Part shown: positions 44,775 to 53,384 of the stretch, in pieces
Position numbering within the stretch: position 1 is the stretch's first letter
How the letters are laid out: every line of letters starts with the position of its first letter
Assembly (NCBI GenBank): GCA_024233875.1
Contig: JACKPB010000011.1
Span: 95,851 to 159,850 of the forward strand
DNA: 64,000 nucleotides
Source: Leptospiraceae bacterium
Lineage (GTDB): Bacteria > Spirochaetota > Leptospiria > Leptospirales > Leptospiraceae
Reading direction: 5' to 3'
Made by a program: the position numbers and the translations under genes
The notes under the pieces: model-generated
What the model was told of the DNA's origin: nothing
Databases searched by the model: none
The model's input: only the letters and a program-made list of their open reading frames with translations

Positions 44775-47311
44775 GACTCGATTGAAACCACCTCTTTGGA
44801 GTCCTCTCCATCTTCAGCTATGCTCAGTTGTTGATTTTCATCCAGAAGTCCGTAATCTTCCCAGGGTCTTTCCCGGAATTCAAACTTATCTTTCTTTTCG
44901 TGAACCTCTATGATCGTTGGATCTTTGTAGGCTCCATTCAACATCTGAGTAGCCATATAGTCTTCCAATTCTTTTTGGAAAACTCTTCGTAAGGGTCGGG
45001 CTCCAAAATTTTTGTCATAGCCATTGGAAGCCATGAGTTCTTTGGCCTTTTTGGTCATTGTGATGCAAATCTTTTTGTCACGGAGACGTTTGTTGAATTG
45101 TTTTACCATGATATCAACAATCTCAATGATCTCATCCTTAGATAAGGGATCGAAGTAGATCACTTCATCCACCCGATTCAAAAACTCAGGATTGAAGTAT
45201 TTCTTCAGTTCATCTCTTGTCATTTCGGACTTAGACTTCTCTTTCTCTCCATCCAGATCTTCAAATCCCATACGACCACCTTTCTGGATCTCTTTGGCGG
45301 CTATGTTTGAAGTCATGATGAGAATGGTGTCTCTGAAATTGACTTTTCTACCTTTGGTATCTGTGAGATTTCCTTCTTCCATGATCTGGAGAAGTACATT
45401 GAAGATATCCCTGTGGGCTTTCTCGATTTCATCGAGCAAAACTATAGAGTAGGGCTTTCTTCTGACAAATTCTGTGAGTTGTCCACCATCATCGTATCCA
45501 ACATATCCGGGAGGAGCTCCTATGAGTCTGGAAACAGCATGAGGTTCCATATACTCGGACATATCTACCCGGAGAAGATGGTCTTCATGTCCGAATAGGA
45601 ATTCTGCCAGTGCCTTAGCCAGTTCGGTCTTTCCTACACCTGTAGGTCCCATGAAGATAAAGGAACCGGTGGGTCGTTTTTCGTTTTTGAAACCGGTTCT
45701 AGCTCTCCGAACAGCTCTGGATAGATTTTCTATTGCATTGTGCTGACCGATCACTCTTTCATGGAGGATTTTTTCCAGACTGAGAAGTTTTTCATTTTCT
45801 TTCTCTTCCATCTTCTCTAAAGGAACTCCGGTCCACTGGGAAATCACAGTCAAAATCTCGTCTTCGTCAATCAGAACTGCCTGGGTTTCTAATCTTTCCT
45901 GCCATTGTCTGATCATGTCTTCGAGCTGTTGTTTCTTACGGTTCACTTCATCCCGAACACCGGCCGCTTTTTCATATTCCTGAGACCTGACCAATTCTTC
46001 TTTTTTGGAAGTAAGGGCAATGATTTCCTCTTCCATGTTTTTTATGGATTCCGGTCTTCCGCAATTGGCAAGTCTCGCTCTTGATCCTGCTTCATCTATG
46101 ATGTCTATGGCCTTGTCCGGTAGAAATCTATCGTTGATGTATCTGTGAGATAAGTTCACTGCCTGCTCTAGGGCTCTATCGGAATACTTGACTTTGTGAT
46201 GAGATTCGTAAGCTTTCTTCAATCCCTGAAGAATCTTGATGGCATCTGAGGTATTGGGCTCAGCTACCTTCACTGTCTGGAATCTTCTCTCCAGAGCAGA
46301 GTCTTTTTCTATGTACTTTCTGTATTCATTATTGGTTGTGGCACCAATGCACTGGAGTTCACCACGGGCTAAGGCTGGCTTGAGGATATTAGCTGCATCC
46401 ACAGCTCCTTCTGCTGCCCCCGCACCGATAAGAGTGTGGAGTTCATCTATGAAAATGATGATGTTGTTGGAATTTGTAATCTCTTTCATGATTTTCTTGA
46501 GACGCTCTTCAAATTCCCCTCTGTACTTGGTTCCGGCTATGAGTCCTGCCAGATCAAGAGAGAGAACTCTTTTCTCAAACAATAAGTCCGGAACAGTTTT
46601 CTCAACAATGGCTATGGCCAGACCTTCCACAATCGCTGTCTTTCCAACGCCTGATTCACCGATGAGGACAGGATTGTTTTTGGTTTTTCTGGAGAGGATT
46701 TGGATCACCCTTTCGATTTCTTTTTCACGACCGATGACCGGATCCAATTTGTGATCTTTGGCCAATTGGGTGAGATCTCTGGCAAATTCATCCAGGATAG
46801 GAGTTTTGGATTTTTCTGTACGGGTTTGTTGGGATTGACCTGTGCCCTGATGTGAGGATACACCGATGGAACCCACCGGAGACACTCCTAACAATCTGAG
46901 GATCTCACTTTTGATGACATTATAATTTACGCTGAAAGACGAAAGCACGGAAGAGGCTATGTTGTTGTTGTCCCTGAGGAGGGCGAGTAGGATGTGTTCG
47001 GTTCCTACGTAGTTGTGCTTCATTCGTTTGGCTTCTTCACGGGAAGCTTCCACAATTTTTTGATACTTGTCCTGGCTGGAGGGTAGATCCATGATCAGAC
47101 TTTCTTCTCTGGATTTTTTTTCTACATCCTTACGTAGGTCATTTAAGTTAATATTTAGATTGATTAAGATCTTTACTGCTACGGAATCTTCTTCTTTCAA
47201 GAGTCCCAGGAAGATATGCTCCGGACCTACATAATCATGTCCCAGTCTCTTTGCTTCCTCCTGAGCCATTTCATTGATCACCCGTTTGGCTCGTTTCGTG
47301 AATTCGACCAT
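44771..47311 (-). CDS. clpC: Clp protease ATP-binding subunit ClpC
   Basis: An 846-residue AAA+ unfoldase. Two Clp_N repeats (residues ~1-140) precede AAA module 1 with Walker A GESGVGKT (218-225) and Walker B IIIFIDE. A middle domain with a UVR motif follows (SQEYEKAAGVRDEVNRKK, ~443-460), then AAA module 2 with GPTGVGKT (555-562). The UVR motif marks ClpC over ClpA or ClpB. It would feed substrates to ClpP, which is not in the window. It heads the leftward operon and has an inverted repeat 61 bases upstream. Confidence 0.96.
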   Translation of the reverse strand: MVEFTKRAKRVINEMAQEEAKRLGHDYVGPEHIFLGLLKEEDSVAVKILINLNINLNDLRKDVEKKSREESLIMDLPSSQDKYQKIVEASREEAKRMKHNYVGTEHILLALLRDNNNIASSVLSSFSVNYNVIKSEILRLLGVSPVGSIGVSSHQGTGQSQQTRTEKSKTPILDEFARDLTQLAKDHKLDPVIGREKEIERVIQILSRKTKNNPVLIGESGVGKTAIVEGLAIAIVEKTVPDLLFEKRVLSLDLAGLIAGTKYRGEFEERLKKIMKEITNSNNIIIFIDELHTLIGAGAAEGAVDAANILKPALARGELQCIGATTNNEYRKYIEKDSALERRFQTVKVAEPNTSDAIKILQGLKKAYESHHKVKYSDRALEQAVNLSHRYINDRFLPDKAIDIIDEAGSRARLANCGRPESIKNMEEEIIALTSKKEELVRSQEYEKAAGVRDEVNRKKQQLEDMIRQWQERLETQAVLIDEDEILTVISQWTGVPLEKMEEKENEKLLSLEKILHERVIGQHNAIENLSRAVRRARTGFKNEKRPTGSFIFMGPTGVGKTELAKALAEFLFGHEDHLLRVDMSEYMEPHAVSRLIGAPPGYVGYDDGGQLTEFVRRKPYSIVLLDEIEKAHRDIFNVLLQIMEEGNLTDTKGRKVNFRDTILIMTSNIAAKEIQKGGRMGFEDLDGEKEKSKSEMTRDELKKYFNPEFLNRVDEVIYFDPLSKDEIIEIVDIMVKQFNKRLRDKKICITMTKKAKELMASNGYDKNFGARPLRRVFQKELEDYMATQMLNGAYKDPTIIEVHEKKDKFEFRERPWEDYGLLDENQQLSIAEDGEDSKEVVSIES

Positions 47312-47371
47312 AAATTTACCTTCCTGATTCTTATTATTAAACTTAGACTTAGAATTTTTCGGTTATACCAT

Positions 47372-47389
47372 ACCGTAATAATCTACGGT
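47372..47389 (-). promoter_or_regulatory. Inverted repeat in the clpC promoter region
   Basis: ACCGTA (47372-47377) and TACGGT (47384-47389) are perfect arms around ATAATC, extending by AT/AT with one mismatch. On the minus strand a TATAAC candidate -10 lies just downstream at 47362-47367. The repeat is unlike the CtsR site or CIRCE, so the regulator is unknown. Confidence 0.45.
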
Positions 47390-47500
47390 TATAATTTCCA
47401 GTAATTTTATTTAAAAAAAAAGAAAATTCTTCATTTTTTGGATATAAAGCGATTCAAAAAATTTATGTATCGATCTAAAAAAAAATGAGAATTTGCAGAT

Positions 47501-48796
47501 TCAATCCTTTTTCAAATTCTCCAGGTCGGAGATTGTTTTGGGTGTTCGAAACGTCAATACTTCCGGCTCGGATTCAGTGATGAGGACGTCATCTTCTATT
47601 CGGATCCCAATTCCCCTGAATTTGTCCGGGATATCCGTGTCTTCCGGATCAAAGTAAAGTCCCGGTTCCACTGTGAGGACCTGTCCGGGTTCGAGAAGCC
47701 GACTCTTTCCATTGATATAGTACTTTCCTACATCATGAACATCCATTCCGAGATAATGGCCGGTTCTGTGCATGTAGAATTTTTTGTACAAGCCCTCTTC
47801 GATATTTTTTTCAAGATTGGATTCGAGGAGCTTTAAATCCATGAGACCCCGAGTAAGGATCTCCACTGCCTTGTTGTGAAGATCCAAAAAGGAAACTCCT
47901 TTCTTACAGATAGAGATCACAGACTCCTGAGCTGAGAGAACCAGTTCATAGATGTCTTTTTGTAGGGGAGAAAACTGTTTTCCAACCGGGAAGGTCCTGG
48001 TAATGTCTGCAGTGTAGTAGTTTTTTTCCGCCCCGCTGTCGATGAGGATGAGATCACCCTCATGTAGTACATCATCGTTGTTTGTGTAATGAAGTATCGT
48101 CGCATTTTTTCCGGAGGCAACGATATGACCGTATCCTCCTCCCCAGGAACCATTGCGTAGATAGACCGACTCCAGAATGGATTCGAGTTCGAACTCCTTG
48201 ATTCCCGGTCGTGAGGCGCGTATCGCTTCTCTGTGACCCAGATCGGTGATCACAGCGGCCTCTCTGAGGAATTGTATCTCCTCTTCGGATTTCACCAGTC
48301 TCATTTCATGCAGAAATTCAGGGATTTCTATCCTGTTCGGACCAAATTTCCCATCCCTAAGTTTTCGGTTCAGGCGGGCAGAAACTTCAATGAGTTCTCT
48401 ATCCCTGTTGGAGTCTTTCCCGAAAAAATGAAAAAGGGTAGACGTATTGGTTAAAATTTCTTCAATTTTTTCAGACCATTCCTTCAATTCAAAGGATTCG
48501 GTAAGACCGAGAAGACTTCCGATCTTTTCTTTTCCCAGTCGAATCCCCGTCCAGATCTCTTCTGATTTGTTCTTGGGAAGGCAGAAGTGAAAGCGTTTGT
48601 CCTTTTGAAGTACTAGGATTCCGTCTGCTTCTGAAATGCTGGTCAGATAAAAGTAATCAGAATCCTGGCGGAATTTGTATTCTACATCCCGATTGCGGAT
48701 TTGATGGGATGCCGCAAAAATGATGAGAGTCTCTCCTTCTTTGAGAAGAGAGTTCAATTTTTGAAGACGATTCAGGTGAATGTAGTTTGAGGTCAT
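47501..48796 (-). CDS. pepP: Xaa-Pro aminopeptidase (M24B family)
   Basis: A 431-residue protein with an N-terminal AMP_N domain (RNRDVEYKFRQDSDYFYLTS) and a C-terminal pita-bread catalytic domain. The dinuclear metal ligands are visible: Asp in LIDSGAEKNYYTADITRTFP (two Asp), His in HRTGHYLGMDVHDVG, and Glu in TVEPGLYF and GIRIEDDVL. It removes N-terminal residues next to proline. It follows ftsK by 4 bases on the same strand and is probably cotranscribed with it. Confidence 0.93.
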   Translation of the reverse strand: MTSNYIHLNRLQKLNSLLKEGETLIIFAASHQIRNRDVEYKFRQDSDYFYLTSISEADGILVLQKDKRFHFCLPKNKSEEIWTGIRLGKEKIGSLLGLTESFELKEWSEKIEEILTNTSTLFHFFGKDSNRDRELIEVSARLNRKLRDGKFGPNRIEIPEFLHEMRLVKSEEEIQFLREAAVITDLGHREAIRASRPGIKEFELESILESVYLRNGSWGGGYGHIVASGKNATILHYTNNDDVLHEGDLILIDSGAEKNYYTADITRTFPVGKQFSPLQKDIYELVLSAQESVISICKKGVSFLDLHNKAVEILTRGLMDLKLLESNLEKNIEEGLYKKFYMHRTGHYLGMDVHDVGKYYINGKSRLLEPGQVLTVEPGLYFDPEDTDIPDKFRGIGIRIEDDVLITESEPEVLTFRTPKTISDLENLKKD

Positions 48797-48800
48797 ATTT

Positions 48801-51533
48801 TTATCTTAGTATTTCTCGGGGTTTGGAGCCCACCTGCGGACCCACATAGCCTCGTTCTTCCATGAGCTCCATAAGTCTCGCTGCTTTATTGTATCCGATA
48901 CGCATTCTTCTCTGGAGATAACTGGCACTGGCCTTTCGTTCGGTTCGAACTATATTCCAGGCTTCTTCAAAGAGCAATTCATCTCCATCGGAGGAGTCTT
49001 CCTTGAAGCTTTCTTCATCGAGGTTGATACTTGCATATTCAACTTTCGCAAAGGACTTGGCTTCTTCCACCATTCTTTCGATTTCTTCCTCTGAAATGAA
49101 GGGAGCCTGGATCCTCTGCAAATCCGGAGAGGTTGGTGATTTGTAGAGGAAGTCCCCTTTTCCGAGGAGGGTGTCTGCTCCGGAGTAATCGAGAATGATC
49201 TTGGAGTCATTTTTTTGTGCTACATGGAAGGCCATTCTCGCGGGGCAGTTGGCTTTGATCAGACCCGTGATCACATCCACAGAGGGTCTCTGTGTGGCCA
49301 TGATTAAATGGATTCCTACAGCCCGGGCTTTTTGGGAAATTCTTGTGATGTAGTCTTCCAATTCCTTTCCGGACACCATCATCAGGTCGGACAACTCATC
49401 TATGAAGATCACTATATAGGGCATTTTTTTGTGACGGATCTTGGACAAAAGAGAAGAACCGACTTTTTCATTGTAGGCACGGATGTCCCTGCATTTGAGA
49501 TCCGAGATGAGAGAATACCTTGCTTCCATTTCCTGAACAGCCCAATTGAGAGCCTTGGTTGCCTTTCTGGGGTCTGTGATCACAGGAAGGAGGAGGTGGG
49601 GAATGCTTTCGTATAAGGACATTTCTACCATCTTGGGATCGATCATAATGAATCGAACATCTTCGGGGGACTTACTGTAGATCAGGTAGCTGATCATAGA
49701 GTTCATAGAAACTGATTTTCCCGATCCTGTAGTACCGGCTACGAGGAGATGGGGCAAGGTAGATAGATTGATCGAAATAGTTTCTCCCGAGATACTGTCT
49801 TTGCCGATTACAATCTTCAGTTGATCAGCCGGAGGTTCGTCCATTTTTTCTCTGAGGATGTCTCCGAGAAATACGTTTTCTCTGTACTTATTGGGAACTT
49901 CTATACCGATGGTAGATTTTCCGGGGATAGGAGCTACTATACGAATGCTCTTGACTGCCAGATACAATCTCAACTCGTCCGAGAGTGATGTGATACGACT
50001 TAGCTTCACACCTATGGGGGGAGAGATTTCAAACCGGGTGACGATAGGTCCTTTCTGCCATCCCTCTATCTTGGATTCGTATCCGTATTCTTTTATGATT
50101 TCCTGGATTTTTTTAGCTATGTATTCGGCTTCTAATTTTTGAATCGGACTGGATTTCTTTTCGGAATTTGTTTGAAACAACCTGATGGGAATCTTGTAAG
50201 CTGCTTTTCTGAGAAATGAGATCTTAGGGACATTGGTTCCGAAATTCAAACGGGGCTGTTTTTCTTCCGGAAATGGATCTGCAGATTCAAATTCTTCCTC
50301 TCTCTCCTCATCCAAATCTTCTTCTCTACTTTCTGTTTCCTCTGACTTTTCAAGTGGTGAAAATCTCTCCGAATCTGGTTCTGAAGGGTAGGAGTCTTCC
50401 TGCTCCTCTTCCGAGATTTCACCTTCCCGATAGAAAAGCCCTTCGAGTTCTTCGGAAGTAATGGGTTCTTCGTCGATATTGGGTTCGGGTTCCCTGAGAG
50501 AAAGGTCTGTTTCTTCCCATTCGTCGAGAGCTTCGGCTTCCATGGTCTCTTCCGGAGGAGAAATTTTTTCTCGGAGGGAAGGTGGGGTTTCGGAAAACCG
50601 AAAACTGGGTTTATTGCCCGATTCAAAATCTTTCCCGGAGTCACCTTCTGATTTTTCGATTTCTTTTTTGAGAAGTTCTTTGGTTTTTTCTATACTGGAC
50701 TTCAGTCGGGAAATTCGATCCGAAGAAGTCTCTCTGGTGAATTCTGTTTCGTGCCGGAACTCGTAGACTCCCTCTTCTTCGTCTCCTTCCATGGATTCAG
50801 ATAGATCTGAAATTTTCGGAAATCCCCTTTTGCGACCAATTTTCTTGATTTCGATCCAGGGTAGGTCTTCTACTTCCTCGGTCACCCCAAATACATCCTG
50901 AGGAATCTCATTCACTTCGGGTTCGGTTGCAGGAATCGAGGATTTCGGAGCCATCCAGAGTGAAACCCTATCCTTATTCTTTGCAAATAGGGATGCCCAG
51001 AATTCTTTATCAATTTTTCTGGGAAATTCTTTGATCATCAAAAGGACTCCGTAGACTCCCAGGGATACGGAGAGGATGATCCGACCTGATTTCCCGATGA
51101 TTACTTCCAAAAAATTGGATAAGATCACACCCAGGGTTCCCCCTCCATCGCGAACGGTTTCGATCTTGAATTCAAAGATATTTAGGAGAATGGAGGCTGC
51201 TCCGAGAAGGAGTGGGGCAGAGGCAAAGAGCTTTTGAAAATTGGGATCTTTTTTGTGAAAGAGAACAAAGCCGTAGTAGCCACCCAAAATGGGGAGAAAG
51301 TAAGAGGCCCGACCCAAAATCCAGAAAGCAAAGGTAGCAAAAAAATGTCCCAGGTTTCCGAAGAGGTTGTTCTGTGCTCCGTATTCCCCCTGATCATAGG
51401 AGATCAGTGAAAATTCAGTAAAAACAGCAAAAAAGAAAAATAGAAACGGGTAGAAGGGCTCAAGACGTTTCCCCGGTTCTTTTTCTAGGTTTTTACTTTT
51501 TTTTGGAGGTGATTTCGCAGTAATACCGGCCAT
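48801..51533 (-). CDS. ftsK: DNA translocase FtsK/SpoIIIE
   Basis: A 910-residue protein. Four membrane helices occupy residues ~28-165. A long acidic linker rich in Glu and Ser/Pro (~200-430) leads to the motor. Motor alpha and beta domains contain Walker A GTTGSGKS (near 600), RFIMIDPKMVEM and VIFIDELSDLMM. The winged-helix gamma domain (ASASYLQRRMRIGYNKAARLME) that reads KOPS sites is at the C-terminus. It pumps chromosome ends through the septum and activates XerCD. The ATG opens MAGITAKSPPKKSKN; the 388 bases upstream are shared with the divergent cytochrome operon. Confidence 0.95.
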   Translation of the reverse strand: MAGITAKSPPKKSKNLEKEPGKRLEPFYPFLFFFFAVFTEFSLISYDQGEYGAQNNLFGNLGHFFATFAFWILGRASYFLPILGGYYGFVLFHKKDPNFQKLFASAPLLLGAASILLNIFEFKIETVRDGGGTLGVILSNFLEVIIGKSGRIILSVSLGVYGVLLMIKEFPRKIDKEFWASLFAKNKDRVSLWMAPKSSIPATEPEVNEIPQDVFGVTEEVEDLPWIEIKKIGRKRGFPKISDLSESMEGDEEEGVYEFRHETEFTRETSSDRISRLKSSIEKTKELLKKEIEKSEGDSGKDFESGNKPSFRFSETPPSLREKISPPEETMEAEALDEWEETDLSLREPEPNIDEEPITSEELEGLFYREGEISEEEQEDSYPSEPDSERFSPLEKSEETESREEDLDEEREEEFESADPFPEEKQPRLNFGTNVPKISFLRKAAYKIPIRLFQTNSEKKSSPIQKLEAEYIAKKIQEIIKEYGYESKIEGWQKGPIVTRFEISPPIGVKLSRITSLSDELRLYLAVKSIRIVAPIPGKSTIGIEVPNKYRENVFLGDILREKMDEPPADQLKIVIGKDSISGETISINLSTLPHLLVAGTTGSGKSVSMNSMISYLIYSKSPEDVRFIMIDPKMVEMSLYESIPHLLLPVITDPRKATKALNWAVQEMEARYSLISDLKCRDIRAYNEKVGSSLLSKIRHKKMPYIVIFIDELSDLMMVSGKELEDYITRISQKARAVGIHLIMATQRPSVDVITGLIKANCPARMAFHVAQKNDSKIILDYSGADTLLGKGDFLYKSPTSPDLQRIQAPFISEEEIERMVEEAKSFAKVEYASINLDEESFKEDSSDGDELLFEEAWNIVRTERKASASYLQRRMRIGYNKAARLMELMEERGYVGPQVGSKPREILR

Positions 51534-51921
51534 GATGATACTCTTTTATCATCGGCACGGGGAAAAGGAAAGAAAAGAATAAGAAATACTGCATTTCGAA
51601 ATTTTTAGCGATAGGAAACCCGAGAGAGTTCCGGTTGATTTTTCTCCTTTCTTCCGGAGTGCATTCCATTTGCGTTAGTCGCAATAAATCAAGAATAAGA
51701 ATAGATTTAAAAAAAAAATCAATAAGAGTTATGATATTTCCTATAGAAATTTTTGAATTTTATTATTTCCAAAAAAAAGAATGTATGCGATAAGTAGGTA
51801 TTAGATAGTAAAGTTATTTATGATTTCCGGTTGGAAGTGAAATCAGAACTATTATTTAAAAAGTTTTATGACTTAAACAATAAAATCACCTGACAGTGTT
51901 CGGGTAAAGTGAGCCGATGCG
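51534..51921. other. Divergent control region between ftsK and the multiheme cytochrome operon
   Basis: 388 bases with very AT-rich DNA at 51700-51890. A 63-codon minus-strand frame (51493-51684) mostly overlaps the start of ftsK and is not supported. No CIRCE, Fnr-type or CsoR-type palindrome is visible. The leader just before the octaheme gene (51890-51921) lacks an obvious ribosome site better than GTGAGC. Confidence 0.4.
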
Positions 51922-53373
51922 ATGCACAAATTAGAAAAAAATTGGATTATCGGTGCAATTTTAATGCTGAGTGTCTTCGGTTTCTCCCTGTACCTATTCT
52001 TTCCCGGGGGAGTAGCCAAAGCCAAGGAAATCAGTACCTATAAGAAGGAATACAGAGTTCATTTCAATCATGATATGTATTTTACAAATTACAAAGATGG
52101 ATTCAAAACACCTCAGGAAGTCACGAAAGCCTGCCTGGAATGCCATCCCAAATCCGCTGATAATTTTATGAAAACTTCCCATTGGACATGGACAAGAAGC
52201 AATAATAAAATCAGTAAGAAACTTGCGGATCAGGAGATTGGAAAGAAAAATCTGATCAATAATTTTTGTATCAATATTACAGGAAACTGGCCATCCTGCA
52301 CCAAATGTCACGCGGGATACGGTTGGTCGGACTCAACGTTTAATTTTCAAAACAAAGAAAACATCGATTGTCTTGCCTGTCATGATTGGTCCGGAACCTA
52401 TACAAAAGGTGCATCCGGAATTCCTGATAAATCTATAGATCTACTCACCGTCGCCAAGTCAGTGGGTTACCCAAAACGGGATAATTGTGGGATGTGCCAC
52501 TTTTCCGGAGGGGGAGGGATGGCAGTCAAACACGGAGATTTGGATGATTCTTTGATCTATGCCCCCGAGGAAGTAGATGTGCACATGGGGAAACACAAAC
52601 TCCTCTGTATTGACTGTCATCAGACAAAAGATCACCTGGTACCCGGAACTTCTTTCTCTGTTTCTGTCGAAGAAAAAACATCGGTGGATTGTTTGAATTG
52701 TCATACGGAAGATGTACATACCAATGAGAGATTGAATGCTCACACAAAATCAGTTGCCTGTCAAACCTGTCACATACCCAGATTTGCCAAGAGGACACCT
52801 ACCAAGATGACCTGGGATTGGTCTAAGGCGGGAGATGCCAATCGCAAGGAAGATCCCCATGAATACTTAAAGATTAAAGGTGAATTTACCTACGATATGA
52901 ATGTGAAACCCGATTATTTCTGGTTCAATAAAACTGTCGATAGATATATGCTCGGGGACAAGATCGACAACCCGGATGAATACACACCCATCAACCTACC
53001 CCGGGGAAACATTCAGGATAAGAATGCAAAGATCTGGCCCTTCAAACTGCATAGAGCCACTCAACCGTATGACAAAAAATTGAAAACATTTATGCCGGTA
53101 GTGACCGCTGGGGAAGGTGGGTTTTGGAAGGAATTCAATTGGCTCAAAGCCATTCAATTGGGTTCCGAGCTGAATAAAGTCGATTTCTCGGGAGACTATG
53201 GTTTTGCAAAATCAATCATGTATTGGCCGCTTTCCCATATGGTCAGCCCTGCGAAAGACAGCCTGGGTTGCAATGACTGTCATGGGAATTCATCCCGTAT
53301 GAATTGGAAAGAACTCGGTTATGAGGGCGATCCCGCTTCGATCGGGTCAAGAAAGATAAAGGCTCAGGAATAG
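51922..53373 (+). CDS. Octaheme c-type cytochrome of the tetrathionate reductase (OTR) family
   Basis: A 483-residue periplasmic protein with one N-terminal anchor or uncleaved signal (IIGAILMLSVFGFSLYLFF). Exactly eight CxxCH heme sites are present: CLECH, CTKCH, CLACH, CGMCH, CIDCH, CLNCH, CQTCH and CNDCH. The blocks FNHDMYFTNYKDGFKTP, MKTSHWTWTR and MCHFSGGGGMAVKHGDLDD match the OTR family known from Shewanella, whose purified member reduces tetrathionate, nitrite and hydroxylamine in vitro. The physiological reaction here is unknown. It leads a tight operon of a membrane cytochrome, sulfur transporters and an SQR-like enzyme, which favours sulfur chemistry. Confidence 0.9.
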   Translation: MHKLEKNWIIGAILMLSVFGFSLYLFFPGGVAKAKEISTYKKEYRVHFNHDMYFTNYKDGFKTPQEVTKACLECHPKSADNFMKTSHWTWTRSNNKISKKLADQEIGKKNLINNFCINITGNWPSCTKCHAGYGWSDSTFNFQNKENIDCLACHDWSGTYTKGASGIPDKSIDLLTVAKSVGYPKRDNCGMCHFSGGGGMAVKHGDLDDSLIYAPEEVDVHMGKHKLLCIDCHQTKDHLVPGTSFSVSVEEKTSVDCLNCHTEDVHTNERLNAHTKSVACQTCHIPRFAKRTPTKMTWDWSKAGDANRKEDPHEYLKIKGEFTYDMNVKPDYFWFNKTVDRYMLGDKIDNPDEYTPINLPRGNIQDKNAKIWPFKLHRATQPYDKKLKTFMPVVTAGEGGFWKEFNWLKAIQLGSELNKVDFSGDYGFAKSIMYWPLSHMVSPAKDSLGCNDCHGNSSRMNWKELGYEGDPASIGSRKIKAQE

Positions 53374-53384
53374 GGGGTAAAATT

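Noticed and set aside
46236..46754. 172-codon frame on the plus strand
   Set aside because: It is antisense to the conserved AAA1 module of clpC, and its composition mirrors the complementary codons.
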